A stretch of DNA of 64,000 nucleotides from Albifimbria verrucaria (Eukaryota > Ascomycota > Sordariomycetes > Hypocreales > Stachybotryaceae), in assembly GCA_020081605.1 (NCBI GenBank), contig JAHREC010000013.1, positions 806,001 through 870,000 on the forward strand, read 5' to 3'. The position numbers were made by a program, and so were the translations under genes. The notes beneath the pieces were generated by a model, which saw nothing but the letters and a program-made list of their open reading frames with translations, made no database searches and was not told where the DNA came from. Below are positions 1 through 12,192 of the stretch, piece by piece (the stretch's first letter is position 1; every line of letters starts with the position of its first letter).

Positions 1-3000
1 GACATAGATGGCTCTGGCACAACGGACATTCTCTACATAGGAGCTGAGGGCATCGAGATGTTCTTGAATCAATCCGGTAACAGTTTCCGTAATCGGATAC
101 AGCTGCCCATCTTCCCAGTTCATGATTCCTTCTCGACAGTGCTGGCTTGTGACCTTCTGGGAAACGGAACAACATGTATAGTCTGGTCCTCTCAACTGGG
201 GCATCCTTCACCCATGAGGTATTTAGACCTATTACAAGGAGTCAAACCGCACCTCCTTGTCACACTGGCAAATAACCTCGGAGCTGAGACGCGCATTCAC
301 TACGCTACCTCGACCAAATTCTACCTGGATGACAAGGCAGCCGGCAAGCCTTGGATAACTCGATTGCCGTTTCCAGTCCATTGCGTTGAGCGTGTTGAAG
401 AATTTGATCATATCAGCCAGAACCGGTTTGAGAAACGCTTTGCCTATCATCATGGGTTCTTTGACGGATACGAGAGAGAATTTCGGGGTTTCGCTATGGT
501 CGAACAGTGGGATACCCAAGATTTCGATGTTATGCAGAAAAATTCTAGCTTCGGCGCTACTGCTGCGAATTCAGAGGCAAAGTGGCATTCGCCTCCAGTC
601 CTTGTCAAATCCTGGTTCCATACCGGGGCTTACATAGATAATGACAAGATTAGCCGGCAGCTAGCACACGAATATTTTGGTGCAAATACGGTCCCTTCGA
701 GCCCCCAAGACGACAATTTTGAGACATTTTGGGACTCGCTTCTACCTGATACCGTCATCCCTCCCGCTCTATCGTCATCAGAGACGCGTGAGGCTTGCCG
801 TTCACTTAAGGGCCAGTTATTACGAAAGGAGATCTATTCAGCAGATGGATCTCCACAAGCAGAACTACCATACATTGTCATAGAATCCAACTATACCATA
901 CTGCCGTTACAAAGTCCTCTAGACATTCATGACCATGGCGTCTTCTCTACTCATCAGCGCGAGGTATTGACGTACAACCTCGATAGAAAGCCAGATGATG
1001 CTCGTATTCAACATGAGCTTGCTTTGGAGTTAGACCAATACGGGAATACCCTAAGATCGCTTAGCATAATGTATGGCAGAATGCCAGGCAAAAGCACACT
1101 GTCCGGGCCAGATTTGTTGGCCCAAGAATCAACTTTGGTTGAATACAACGAATATCAGTGGACAAATTCCGTCACAGATGCAGAAAATTACCTCCTCCCT
1201 CGTCTCTGGGAAACCAAAGCATTTCAGTTGCACGGGTTTGAGATGGAGAGACCCAAGGATATCAATGTTGAGCGTTTCACAGCCAATGACTTTGAGTTAA
1301 TAAAATCATTGCCATTGCTCTCATATGAAGAGCAACCCACTACGCAAACCAAACAAAAGCGTCTAATTGACTGCTACAGAGCACTATTCCGTTCTGACGA
1401 TCTGGCTAGTGTTCTTAATCCTGGCGAGATTCAATCCCGTGCGATCGTGAGCGAATCTTACGAGTTAGCACTCACAGCAGGCTTGGTCAGCAAGACGTTC
1501 CAGCGGTCAAAGATTGATGGAACAACGGAAAGTTTGTTGCCTAATCCTCAGAATATCTTGGGCGGTCGAAGTGATAGTGATGGTTTCTATGTTGACCTAG
1601 AAAATAATGGAAATTGGTGGATTCCATCAGGTCGATCGTTCTTTCACGTAGACCCGGCCTGCACGCCACAGCAGGAAGAATCTGAAGCTAAGGCACACTT
1701 CTTCGAGTATCGGCGGACTGAAGACGCTGCAGGTGGCATCACTACCATATTTTACGACTTATATGACCTGCTGCCTGTGCGTCTGGTGGACCCAGTTCTC
1801 AACACAGCGGAGGTCAACATAAACTATCGAGTCCTCCAGCCAGACCGTCTGACTGATTGCAATGGGAACCGCAGCCTGTGCGCATATGACGAGCTTGGTC
1901 ATGCCATTGCTCTCGCTATTGGCGGCAAGACTACAGAGACTATCGGTGATTCCTTGGATAACTTTCAAGCGGTTCTAGATCAACAGATCATCAATCAACT
2001 GTTCCAAAATCCCACTGGGCCAATTGCAGCCACTTTACTAGGAAATGCTACAACACGAACCGTTTATGACACCAAGTGTTATTGGGAGAGTGTTATAGGT
2101 ACCCCAATGACACATCACAGAAGACACCTGTCTGGAACGCTACAATTACGCGAGAGAAACATTCTTCGGACAAGACCCCGGGATCTAGCAGGATTCTAGT
2201 CTCATTTGCCTATTTTGATGGATACAGTAACCAGATTCAGGGCAAAGTACAAGCTGAGCCAGGGCCTGTGGTGAAAGACGGTCCTGTGATGGATCCACGT
2301 TGGGCTGGAACTGGCTGGACGATCTTCAATAATAAGGGCGCTCCAGTGAAGACATTTGAACCATTCTTCGATGACTCTCATTTGTTTAAATTTGATCAAA
2401 AAGTCGGCGTTTCATCGACTATGCTATACGATCCTATTGGTCGTGTAGTTGCGACATTGCATCCTAATAAGTCATGGACTAAGGCTGTCTTTAAAGTATG
2501 GGAGCAGATCGAATGGGACATGAATGACACATCCTCATTAGTGATCCACGATTGGATCCAGACATAGGGCCATACTTTTCTCGACTACCGGAAGGGAGTT
2601 TCTTCCTTCATGGTATGATTCTAGAAAAAACGGACAATTAGGCCCAGAGGAGCGGTCTGCAGCACTGAAAACAGCAGCACATGCTAATACACCGTCTCGT
2701 GTTCACATGGACCCCATGGGTAGGTCTATAGTCAGCGTCATAGACAATGGTGCAGATGGTTATTATTACACACACAGCAGAATAGATATACGGGGCAATT
2801 TGCTCGCCGTCATTGATGCAAAAGACCGTATCGTGGAGAAGAACGTGTATGATGTTCTTGGGAACCATATTCACTGTGCGAGTATGGAGTCCGGAGAGAG
2901 ATGGCATCTAGTCGATTCTTTAGGAATGGACATCCGAAGATGGGACAGTAAGCTCCAAACCTTTCGAATCAGTCATGATGAAATGCGGCGCCCTATTTCT

Positions 3001-5887
3001 ATGTGTCTCTCAGAAGACGGGTCTCCCGAAATCTGTATAGAAAGGACAATTTACGGCGAGAAAGAACCCAACGCAGCTCAAAATAACCAAAAGGCGTCGT
3101 GGCTAGAATCCTGGATCAAGCCGGTATTCTGAATAATTCAAAGTATGATTTCAAAGGAAATGTCGTCAGAACAACTCGACAGCTTGCGCGCGGGTACAAT
3201 AGTACACTGAACTGGTTTACAGACGTGCCACTAGAGGACAGCATTTATGAGTCTAAAATGGCTCATGATGCATTGAATCGCCAGATTGAGGTTCTTTGTC
3301 CGGATAACACGACGATACGCTCTTTCTATAACGCCGGCACGTTACTCGACAGCGTTGACGCCAATATCCGCGGAGAGCAAGTTGACGGCAAGCCTGTTTG
3401 GACTGCTTTCGTCAAGGATCTTTCTTATGATGCCAAGGGTCAACGTGCATCTATTGTACATGGTAATGATGTTGTGACGAGTTACACATACGATCCACTC
3501 ACCTTCAACCTCAGCAGCATCGTGACAAGGCGTGGAGGTGAGGCCCTACAGAATCTGTTTTATTACTACGATGCCATGAACAACATCACGCGTATTCGTG
3601 ACGATGCGCAACAGACAGTCTACTTCCGTAACCAGCGAGTCGATCCTACCGCTGACTACACGTATGATCCTGCGTATCGGCTGGTGGAAGCCTCAGGTCG
3701 TGAACACCTAGGACAGATTGGCGGGCGTCAAAACGCGCCTACACCACCAGGACTTATGAACACCTTTCAGACACGTCTTTTACATCCTGGTGACGGAAAT
3801 GCTATGGGAAGATATACTGAGCTGTATAAGTATGACAGTGTAGGCAATCTGCAAAGCCTCCAACACAGAGGGTCAGATCCTTCCAATCCAGGCTGGACTC
3901 AAAGACACCTCTACTCGTCAACTAGTCAGCTAGAACCCAACAAAATCAACAACAGACTCAATGCCACCGCGGTAGGCTCTCAAACTGAATCTTATGGTTA
4001 TGAAGGCCTCCAGGGGCTACATGGTAACATGACAAGCATGTCTCAATTGTCTGTACTACTCTGGGACTACAGAGATCAGCTTCGCGCCACAGCCCGACAG
4101 TCAGTACGAAATGGTGACACGCCGGAAACGACTTGGTATACTTACAATACTGAGGGCCAAAGGACGCGTAAAGTGACCGAACGTCAGGCAGCACAAGGGA
4201 ACGAGCCTATAAAGTTGAAAGAGAGTATTTATCTCGGGACGTACGAGATATACCGTGAATACCAGGGTGATGGCACTTTAAGCCTGCAAAGGGACACAGT
4301 CTCAATCATGGATGGCGTGAAACGAGTTGCAATGGTGGAGACACGTGCAACAGTAGACAATGGCGCACCACAGCATCTGCCAAGTCGACTTATCCGCTAC
4401 CAATTTGGCAATCACCTAGGGTCGGCGACACTTGAGGCTCGATGGAGACGCTCAAATCATCTCATATGAGGAGTACACGCCGTACGGGTCGTCGTCATAC
4501 CAGGCAGTTCAGAACCAGACAGACGCACCGAAGCGGTACCGGTTCATGGGCAAGGAGCGCGATGAAGAGAGTGGGCTCTATTACTACGGGCAGCGGTATT
4601 ACTGTGCATGGATCGGAAGGTGGATGAACGCAGATCCGATCGGCATCGGCGACGGTGTTAATATCTTCGCATTTGTGGCGAGTAATCCCATTAACCACAT
4701 CGATCCCGGAGGTACCAACAAGCAGAAAGCGCCAGATCCGGCTGTGATACAAACAAACCAAAGCGCAGCCGACCATGCCAAGAAAGCAACACGAGATGCT
4801 GTGCGGCGCAATCCCGGCCGACTCGTTGCCACAGATCATGGTTCTCGCGGCAAATTACACCACAAGTTTGTCGATCGGTCCATTGACAGTCAAAGAAATA
4901 ATGCCCCTAGTGGATCTGCCGCTAGTCGTACCGTGCACAACGTAGCCATTCGACCACTCCCAGGCGGCAAGGGTAAGATTGTGTCTATTGGCGGTGCCGT
5001 GTTGGCTGGCCATGACAATCTTGACACGGCAACCTGGGCCAAGGGCAATAAGCCGAAAGAGGGCGATATTATCCCACACGGGCATTTCGAGCATGTGGGC
5101 GAACATAAATCCAACCGTGGTTATATCAAGAAGAGCCAGTCACGCTGGGGAGCCACGTTTGGCACTTACAAAGCCGGCAAACCACCGAACCTTGTGAAGG
5201 TAGAGCATCCCGTTGTGACGGGTCTCAAGAATACAGCATCAGGTGTTAAGAATGCTGCCGTCTCCCTCAAGAATTCCGTCACAGGAGGCGGTAAGAAGGG
5301 TGGCGGCGGTGGAGGTGTGTTGCCAAAGGGTGGTGGAGGCGGCGGTGGAATACCTAAGGGGTCGGGAGGAGGTGGAATACCCAAGGGCTCGGGGAGGAGG
5401 TGGAAAAGGCGGCGGTGGAAGTAGTTTGTTTAGAACCGTTATATCTGGACCTCCTGGTGGTTTCGGCGGCGGTGGTCCAGGGACCATGGCGGTCGCAGGC
5501 CTCGAGGGCATGGGTCGTGTAGCGTCCCCTATCCCTGGAGTGGCCGAGCTAACTGATCTGGCCCACGAAACATCTGACTTCTTGCGTAATACCGGTCGTG
5601 AAGGAGCCGACGCTATGAGGGCGGCTGGAAATGCCGGGCAGATTGTCTTGGCTGGCGGCATGGGCGGTGCAATCGCTGGTGTGGGAGCAGAGAAGCTATC
5701 CAAAGAGCTCAAAATTGGGGACCCGGAGACCGCGGGACAGATTGCGTCTATTGGAGTCGGTGCCGCTATTGGCTATGCCATGGCTAAGGGTGGTGCTCTC
5801 GGTGCAGTCGGAGGGCCTTGGGGTATTGTAGGAGGCGCGCTCATCGGTGGAGCAGCTGGCTTGATCACATACTACGCACTTCGTTAG
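1..5887 (+). CDS. Tc-toxin TcB/TcC-like RHS-repeat protein (5' end outside window, frame-broken)
   Basis: The reading frame is already open at base 1, so the gene starts upstream. About 1-560 matches the TcB type: a VCBS/FG-GAP-like motif (DIDGSGTTDILYIG) and the TcB middle region (LANNLGAETRIHYATSTKFYL). RHS/YD repeats follow to about 4480, then the RHS-associated core at about 4540-4720 (GKERDEESGLYYYGQRYY, ending NHIDPGG). In bacterial Tc toxins this part forms a cocoon that encloses and cleaves off a variable C-terminal effector. Here the part after the core (about 4720-5887) is a basic region of no family I recognise, a Gly-rich stretch, and a Gly/Ala-rich hydrophobic tail. Frame changes lie near 2100, 2560, 2600, 3110, 4450 and 5400; no intron is evident. 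TcB-TcC fusion homologues are known from ascomycete genomes, probably gained from bacteria. Whether this one is intact is uncertain, because the whole window carries similar single-base breaks. Confidence 0.88.
5281..5420 (+). repeat. Gly-rich low-complexity coding stretch in the RHS C-terminal module
   Basis: Repeated GGT/GGC/GGA codons interrupted by Pro-Lys-Gly motifs (three IPKG/LPKG-type units). It joins the basic post-RHS segment to the hydrophobic Gly/Ala-rich tail. One of the frame changes falls at its 3' end (about 5390-5425), where G runs make both sequencing errors and real slippage likely. Confidence 0.8.
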
Positions 5888-6741
5888 CATTGTAGCTACC
5901 TACTCTTGTTTTTATTTTCGTTGCTTCAGGTGGGAAAGTCTTATTGTTTTAAAGTCAAAGTCTATGCTGTCTTTATTCATCCAATAGTGTCTGTATCAAG
6001 GTTGGAAGAAACAGCTGACCCGGTTGGTCAGTGAACTTCATTTATGGAGGCAATACGGTATTTATAAATTGTAACTTAAAGCCTATGACGTATCGTCAGT
6101 TCGAAAACGGCATGAAAGATATTGATTGCAAGTTGATTTCGATAACAATCGTTGTAACCATGTGATGAAGTGTTCAGTATAAAATACTATAATGAGGCAG
6201 CCCTGCTTTAAGAGCAGTAAAAGACCTCTGTCCCCATCATGAGCCTACTACGTATGGCCTCATATATGATCTCTTACCATAAAGCCGAGCAGCCTTTTAC
6301 CAAACCTGCAAGAAAAAGGGGACTTTGGTGTGAGGTAGCAGCAACGTGCTCCATAAACTCCGTAAATTGCGACGCTGATTAACCTACCGGATCTTGAATT
6401 GGGTTTTCTTTGCAATTTGCACAATCTCGCCTGCTGCTCGCATATATATCCGCGCTTTCCACTCCACACCTGAGAATTCTCTGTGTTCTTGTCCCTGAGA
6501 TCACTACAGCACCGGTACATTAACGGAAAAGGCGCGCCCAATCTATCCTCGCCGAAGAGGCTTGCCAACAGCGCACTGCTGGCTCGGTCCAGAATTGCCG
6601 AACAGTAAAGGTGGCCGAATATTGTTAAATCGGCACAAAAATTCACACGCGGTTCGAATGACTAAGACAAGCTGCGTTAGGTGTTTTCAGAGTGTCATGT
6701 TCATGTAAAATATGCTTTACACTGATTAACCTATATAGATA
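5888..6741. other. Intergenic, no supported gene
   Basis: Downstream region of the RHS gene. Only short open frames without family resemblance are present; the first 300 bases are AT-rich and may be 3' UTR. I see no RNA gene or repeat. Confidence 0.6.
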
Positions 6742-7419
6742 TCATGAAAAGAGGGTACGTTTCTGAGGCGGCGATGGCCTTGTCTGAGGGATCGAGGGAG
6801 TAAGGACACGGCCGTCGGCAGAGATGCACTCGAGCATTGTGATCCATTCGGTCGAATCTGGTGATACTGCAAGTGCTGACCTCTTTTCACTATGTCCAAG
6901 GACAACTCCTTCAAAACCGAGGCCCTCCCAGAGGCCTGTCTTGTCCATATTGTACTGATGCTTAGGGGGTTCACCTTGACTTCTGGTAGCTTGAAAACTC
7001 GAAGAAAACCTTGAAGTTCTCAGTAGAAGCTCCATTAATACGTTGCCTACTAATTAACTTGCCTCTCATGAACTTGATCTCTGGATTGCGTCTTAAAAAG
7101 CGTCAATCCAATGCACCCTAAGGGGCTCAAGGTCACCGGCAGCAATGAGAACCCGGTGGGCCAGCTCCCTGGTCTGTTGATGTGACGGGGTGACGCCCAG
7201 GGTGTCTTGAATTAGTATCCAATCTCTTAGGGGCCTTTCCTGAGCTTGCTTGAGACGTTGTTACCCTTCAGCAGCGATTTTGTGGTTCTCTACGCCGTTA
7301 AGACGATCTTGTTGTGTTCGACGCGGAACACCCAAACGCGCCGACGCTTTTCGCTGCGACAAGCCCAAGCGGATGTCTTCCAGGGCATTTGGGATGTCGT
7401 TTTCGGTGTATTTAAGCAT
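6742..7419 (-). pseudogene. Relic of a pogo/Fot1-type DDE transposase
   Basis: Read on the minus strand from an ATG at 7419, the sequence gives an N-terminal helix-turn-helix segment (ALEDIRLGLSQRKASARLGV) and then a CENP-B/Tc5-type DNA-binding segment (QQTRELAHRVLIAAGDLEPL, RRNPEIKFMRGK). A DDE catalytic start follows (NMDKTGLWEGLGFEG, EWITMLECISADGRVLTP). This is the order of fungal pogo-family transposases. An in-frame TAA replaces a Gln codon early in the frame, there are at least two frame changes (one at a T run near 7105), and the remaining DDE half is missing: only about 230 codons of the usual 500-550 survive. The CAA-to-TAA change fits repeat-induced point mutation but one site is not proof. 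No terminal inverted repeats were identified. Confidence 0.78.
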
Positions 7420-9663
7420 GATGATTCTGTAAGTCTATTTTGTTTTATCAGAAGAAAACAATTGCACGAGAAAACAGGGGTTGAAGCACTTACATTGTGG
7501 TGGCGTTGTGGTAACTGAAGGTGGTGGGAAAGTGGGTGTCCTACATTATCAGTCATGTACAATTCCCTCATGTAGCTCATGGTGTGATAAGAACATGTAT
7601 CTATTCCTCTCCTTGATGCCTTTGAACTATCAGCTATCGCATTGAGTTGGAACAATGGCTATAGGTTCTCCATTCTCCTTCATTTTTCGCGTGGTGCTGC
7701 ATAGTTGCACCCACCATAATCCTGCACATTTTGGACAGTCATAACAACTCTTCATTCATAAAGCTTCCCAGTCCATTTGCCTTCCTAGTAGCTCCATTCG
7801 TTTCATATGAACGCTGAATCATAACCTCTGAGCGGCGATGAACCTCGAAACTCCGCAGTCATGGCCCAGAAAAAGCAAATCTTATGATCACTCATGAATA
7901 CGATAGAGAATCATTCATACAGTGCAAGGCCACGGTAGTTGAAGAACTGAGCTTAATCAAACTGTAACAGGATTGAGAAACAACAATATAAAAGCCGCTG
8001 TCATCATTTTGCTGTTGAGCCCTTTTTTTCCTTCGTGAAACTCTTTAATATGGCGACGCACGTAGTCTCGCCTAGCATACACCTTACCGCACAATTCACA
8101 AGCACCTGAGATGCGGGGTAATCAGTTCGATAAGCCCATGCAGCATGAGAAATCCAAACATGGCGTTGCTTGTCTTTTCCGTCCGTGGCTTCCTGCCAGG
8201 TGCATCTTGGCGCTGGACATTTTCGATGCGTACGTATGTGTTCCCTGGGAAGTTTATTAATATATTAGTACATCCTCTAGCACAAGTGACTCAAGATGTG
8301 CCTCCGGTTGGTATAAAATGCCGGTGATAGAACCGATGATGATTTGACTCACTCAAGCTCTCCAGAATCAGATGACGCGAAGTTGCAATCCTTCCAATTA
8401 CACCGACTACGCACCCGAGCCCGTTTTACGCCAGGATGAACACGGCTGTTGCGTGGACTCGGAACCAAATCAGTCCGCGTGGATTTTTACGTTAAAAATT
8501 CGGAACCATAAGAAGATTGGGTTGATCTCGGGTTGAAGTCCCATAAATGCCATTCGTGTCAAGCGTATTATTTTCAGATTCCGTATGCACACCAATAGCA
8601 TCAAAAGCCATAGGAGTTTGATGATGGAGTTGCAGATCACCGCTAGCTCAAACTAGTGGGATTGGAACTGAAATCTGAGACGTCGTATGGGAAGAGGTAG
8701 CGGAGGGAGCGGATATAGCAGGCAAGCCTAACAAGCACGGGTCGATTGTTATCTGATCGTTTGCGTTGGTGTCTTGTAGCTGTATACAGAGGTAACGATT
8801 CATAGAGTGACTTGCATGTGAATCGAGGATAGGGCAATCAGCATTTGGTGCGACTTCATACTCCGCGGAGAGAGTAGGGTTTGCTGCACCATAGCGGAAG
8901 CCATGGCAACAGGCTTGTGCAGACATGACAAGATGTCGACAAACCTCTGACTCAACGTGATTCTCAATGATTTCAACCTTGCACCTCAATCACAATGTGC
9001 AGTTCTCGTAGGTTCATTCTTGCCCCGTTAGCAGCATGAATTAACAAGGATTGATGGGTATTTGTATTCACATAAGGACATAAGATTGTCTTGTTAGTAC
9101 TTCTAATAAAGAGAACAATGGGCCGGGTCGACACGAGGAAGTACGAACCAAATATATACCGTAGAATTCACTATCCCTCGCAGAGCAAGCAGCCCTGAGC
9201 ATCCATACAGGGGCAACTCCACCCATTAAAGCACCCAGAAAAGTGGCACCTATAGGTCTTCCTTGATTGAATCTTTGCGGCTATGCCGGCTAAGGAAGAG
9301 CGGTAAGTACCCACGGTGGGATCCAAGGCAGCGAGCCAATCACACATGTACTGCCTCCTGCATGGAGTGGATTTTCAAATTGCCATACGCTCCTGCATGT
9401 GTATAGCCTCACATTCGTCCACATCCTTGGCCTCCTGCACGCATACCATTCCGTTGGCTTACCGGCAGGCAATTCAACGGAACATTTCAAATTACGAATG
9501 CGAAAAGGTGGGGGGTTACTCTACAAAAGAACATTATTTAGGCTTGCAGCTCTTCCCATTCTACGCAGCAATTGGTATGCCAATACGTTTCCTTGTTGGG
9601 TGCCTACCTACTCGGTGCCGGTTTTGTTTGTGGTGTTCACCGGCTGTCCGCAGTTTAACATTA
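7420..9663. other. Intergenic, no supported gene
   Basis: About 2.2 kb with only short frames on both strands (the longest, 8648-8989 minus, has no recognisable motif). It may hold further decayed transposon sequence but I can identify none. Confidence 0.5.
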
Positions 9664-11149
9664 TGAGTGAACCTGTATCACCGATGTCGCAAGGCAAAGC
9701 GCTTACAGGCGAATCCCACAGCCGCTTCACTTTTGTGGCGGTTTTGCTGTCAATGATTGACCCGGTCCGGGGCGAACCAACAGCGCACAGTCTTGACAGA
9801 CATCCCCATGACGATAACCAAAAACAGGAACATGTTCTCAAGAAGTTTTGGATTCTTTTGCACTTATTTGTTCTACATCAGAAAGAGGAGGTGAGACGGC
9901 CTCTGCTGTCTGCTTGGAGCAAGACCAGCCCTCAGGAACAATACTTCGCCTTGCTCGGAATTGTGGGGTACCCCTAGACCTGATTGAACGCCTTCATCAT
10001 ATACTAGATGATTTGAATGCTGTAGCTTTAAGTGGTATGTGTACTTGTTCCACATGGATGCGGACGCAATCCTGGGCTAAAAGTCAGTTTGCAGACTCGT
10101 TCGCAACGGCCAAGGCTAAAGAGCCTTTGATCCTGCAGAAGATTATAAACCTGACAGCAAGAAAAATCCACAGCCTCCTTAAGCCCTTACGTGAACCGGC
10201 GGTGCAGAGTGCCATCCTGGAGGGATCCAATGTATGGAAAAGGACGACTCGTTTGATGAAGAGCTGGAAGGGGCTGCATTTCAGCAATGGATCAGCAATC
10301 TTCCGCGCTTGTCAAAGCTGGAAATCAATGCCGCACCCATTCTGCTTATGCCTCATATCAAATGGGCGTCGAAGGCCAAGTGGGTTTATTCGGCGCAGAT
10401 CGAGGCTTTGTTCTGCCGTAATGGCCAAGACCTGCCTTCATGGATCAACAACATCTACAAGCTGGGCCGATACTATGCTGCAACAAAATGCATGCTACAA
10501 CTGGCAAAGAAGCAACCTGAATTGTTCGCCTCCAACATTCATGTAGAAGCCGTCGAGGCACCACCCCAAGAAGGGTTCTCCTGCGGGAGTACCAAAACGC
10601 CTCTGATGCGTGTGCTACAAAAGCTCGCGAAGACCGATCAGGATAAGTTGTTAGAGAAGCTCGGTCAGATTTGGCTGACAGACGACCCGGAGAAAACCTT
10701 TCGCAAGAGATGTCGCCTGACGCTGACCGTTCATGCGGAGATGCAGCTTCTCAGCTTTTATGATCACAACCCGAAACTCACGCCTCGCTTGCATTTCATG
10801 GGCACCAGTAAAAGACATGCTTCCTATGCTATGAGTTTCTAAATCGTCACCCCCTCAAAATGGGGGTTTCCGCATGCCATCAAAAGCTCTACCCTCGTGG
10901 ATGCCCGCACCTTCGCTATCCTCCGGAGTACGTAAACGACACAAAGTGTTGCTCTGGGAGTTTACGCGATCCCTGGAGCAAACAACTGCCCGTGACCTTG
11001 AAACAAGGTTAGGCATTCTTAGACCCAAATCACTAGATTCTTCCGCAGGCGTGTCGTTGCCTACCACAACGAGCTCAAATTCAGAGTGGTTTTACCAGCA
11101 GTTGCCCGTCCGCTTATCAAACCCTTCATCTGAATCTTCTACGGCCTGA
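9664..11149 (+). CDS. OTT_1508-like deaminase-fold protein (frame-broken)
   Basis: The protein shows the hallmarks of the fungal OTT_1508-like branch of the nucleic-acid/nucleotide deaminase superfamily: a HAE motif (VHAEMQLLSFYD, codons from 10732) and about 30 residues on a CFLC motif (10818-10829), which together form the zinc site. The N-terminal part (VLDSFALICSTSERGGETAS and EQDQPSGTILRLARNCGVP) has the alpha-helical look of this family's fungal N-terminus. An ATG at 9664 is the best start (MSEPVSPMSQGK). Frame changes occur near 9840, 10230, 10812 (A run) and 10892 (C run), all in the one-base-lost direction. A possible 51-bp intron near 10035-10085 is in frame and undecided. Substrate is unknown for this family; roles in conflict systems have been proposed from genome context. 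It lies between a transposon relic and a HET gene. Confidence 0.75.
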
Positions 11150-12192
11150 GGGCTAACTATGATAATCCTACATCATTCTGAGATCATGAGATTTATTGTG
11201 TATGATGCTTTATCAGCAAATTGCACTCGTACTAACTCTTTCTATGGCATATTCGAGAGCGCCGAATGTCGCCAAGCTTGGGTCTCTGTCATCCTCGCTC
11301 AATCATCGAAAGAGAATTATTCAATAATGCAATTCATACCGGCCAATTTTCTAAAAGCTACAGCGCATTTTCGTGTTCTAGCAGCCATCTTCTTCATTAT
11401 TGGTCATCGACGTAGTTCATGTACGGGGTTTCTGAAACTCTGGGAGATAGTAATAAAAGCGGGAACATGGATGGATCCCAGATCCCGCTAACCATGGCGC
11501 TTGCGGGAGTAGTCCAGGAGTAGTCTATAGTGAAACATCAGCCAGGCACGGCAATCAGTATGGCTATCCGTTTTGCGATGCGGCCTGTTTCCTGTTTCGT
11601 GTCTGAAGTGCTGTCCTACTGAATTTAGATAAAATTCGCCTTGAGGAACGAAGTTCCGAAAGGTTCTTCCTTCCGCGCCCTTCTTAACAGTGAAAAAGTC
11701 GGCACGTATTGCCGAACGCTCCGTACGAGCTGCGCCTTAACACGTGCGCCACACAACCAAATATACAATATGAATATGTAATTGGTTTTACAATGTTACG
11801 TAGCCCATATATGAGTAAACCCGATTCCAAATTTCATTGGTTTCAGCGTGGGCCGCTTCAAATGGATAACCTGTTTTTTTCCAAGTGTTGCGTCCTTCAT
11901 TGCCTGATCGCTTTGCTCGTTCTCCCGAACCCTAGTGCTGGAATCGTCTGACCCCATATCGCAACCGGGCACTAGACATTCTTTATTACCAGGCTATTTG
12001 AGGCAACGGCTCCTATTAATTGTTGAACTAGAGTCGACTGCAAATGGCCGCTTTTTAGCCGCTTCAAGGCTTAAATGGGGTTGTGTTTCTTTTGGAGTTG
12101 TACTCTGGCTGACGAAAAAAAGAGAGCCTCTGACTATCGCGTCGTAGACAGCAACGGAATCCGTTATCGAGCTGAAAATCGGTTTCGTCAGC
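11150..12192. other. Intergenic, no supported gene
   Basis: No coding frame with family resemblance. It contains the presumed promoter of the HET gene at 12193; I see no clear TATA or other site. Confidence 0.55.

Noticed and set aside
8648..8989. A 113-codon minus-strand frame in the 7.4-9.7 kb gap.
   Set aside because: No recognisable motif, no supporting intron or neighbour relation; likely chance.
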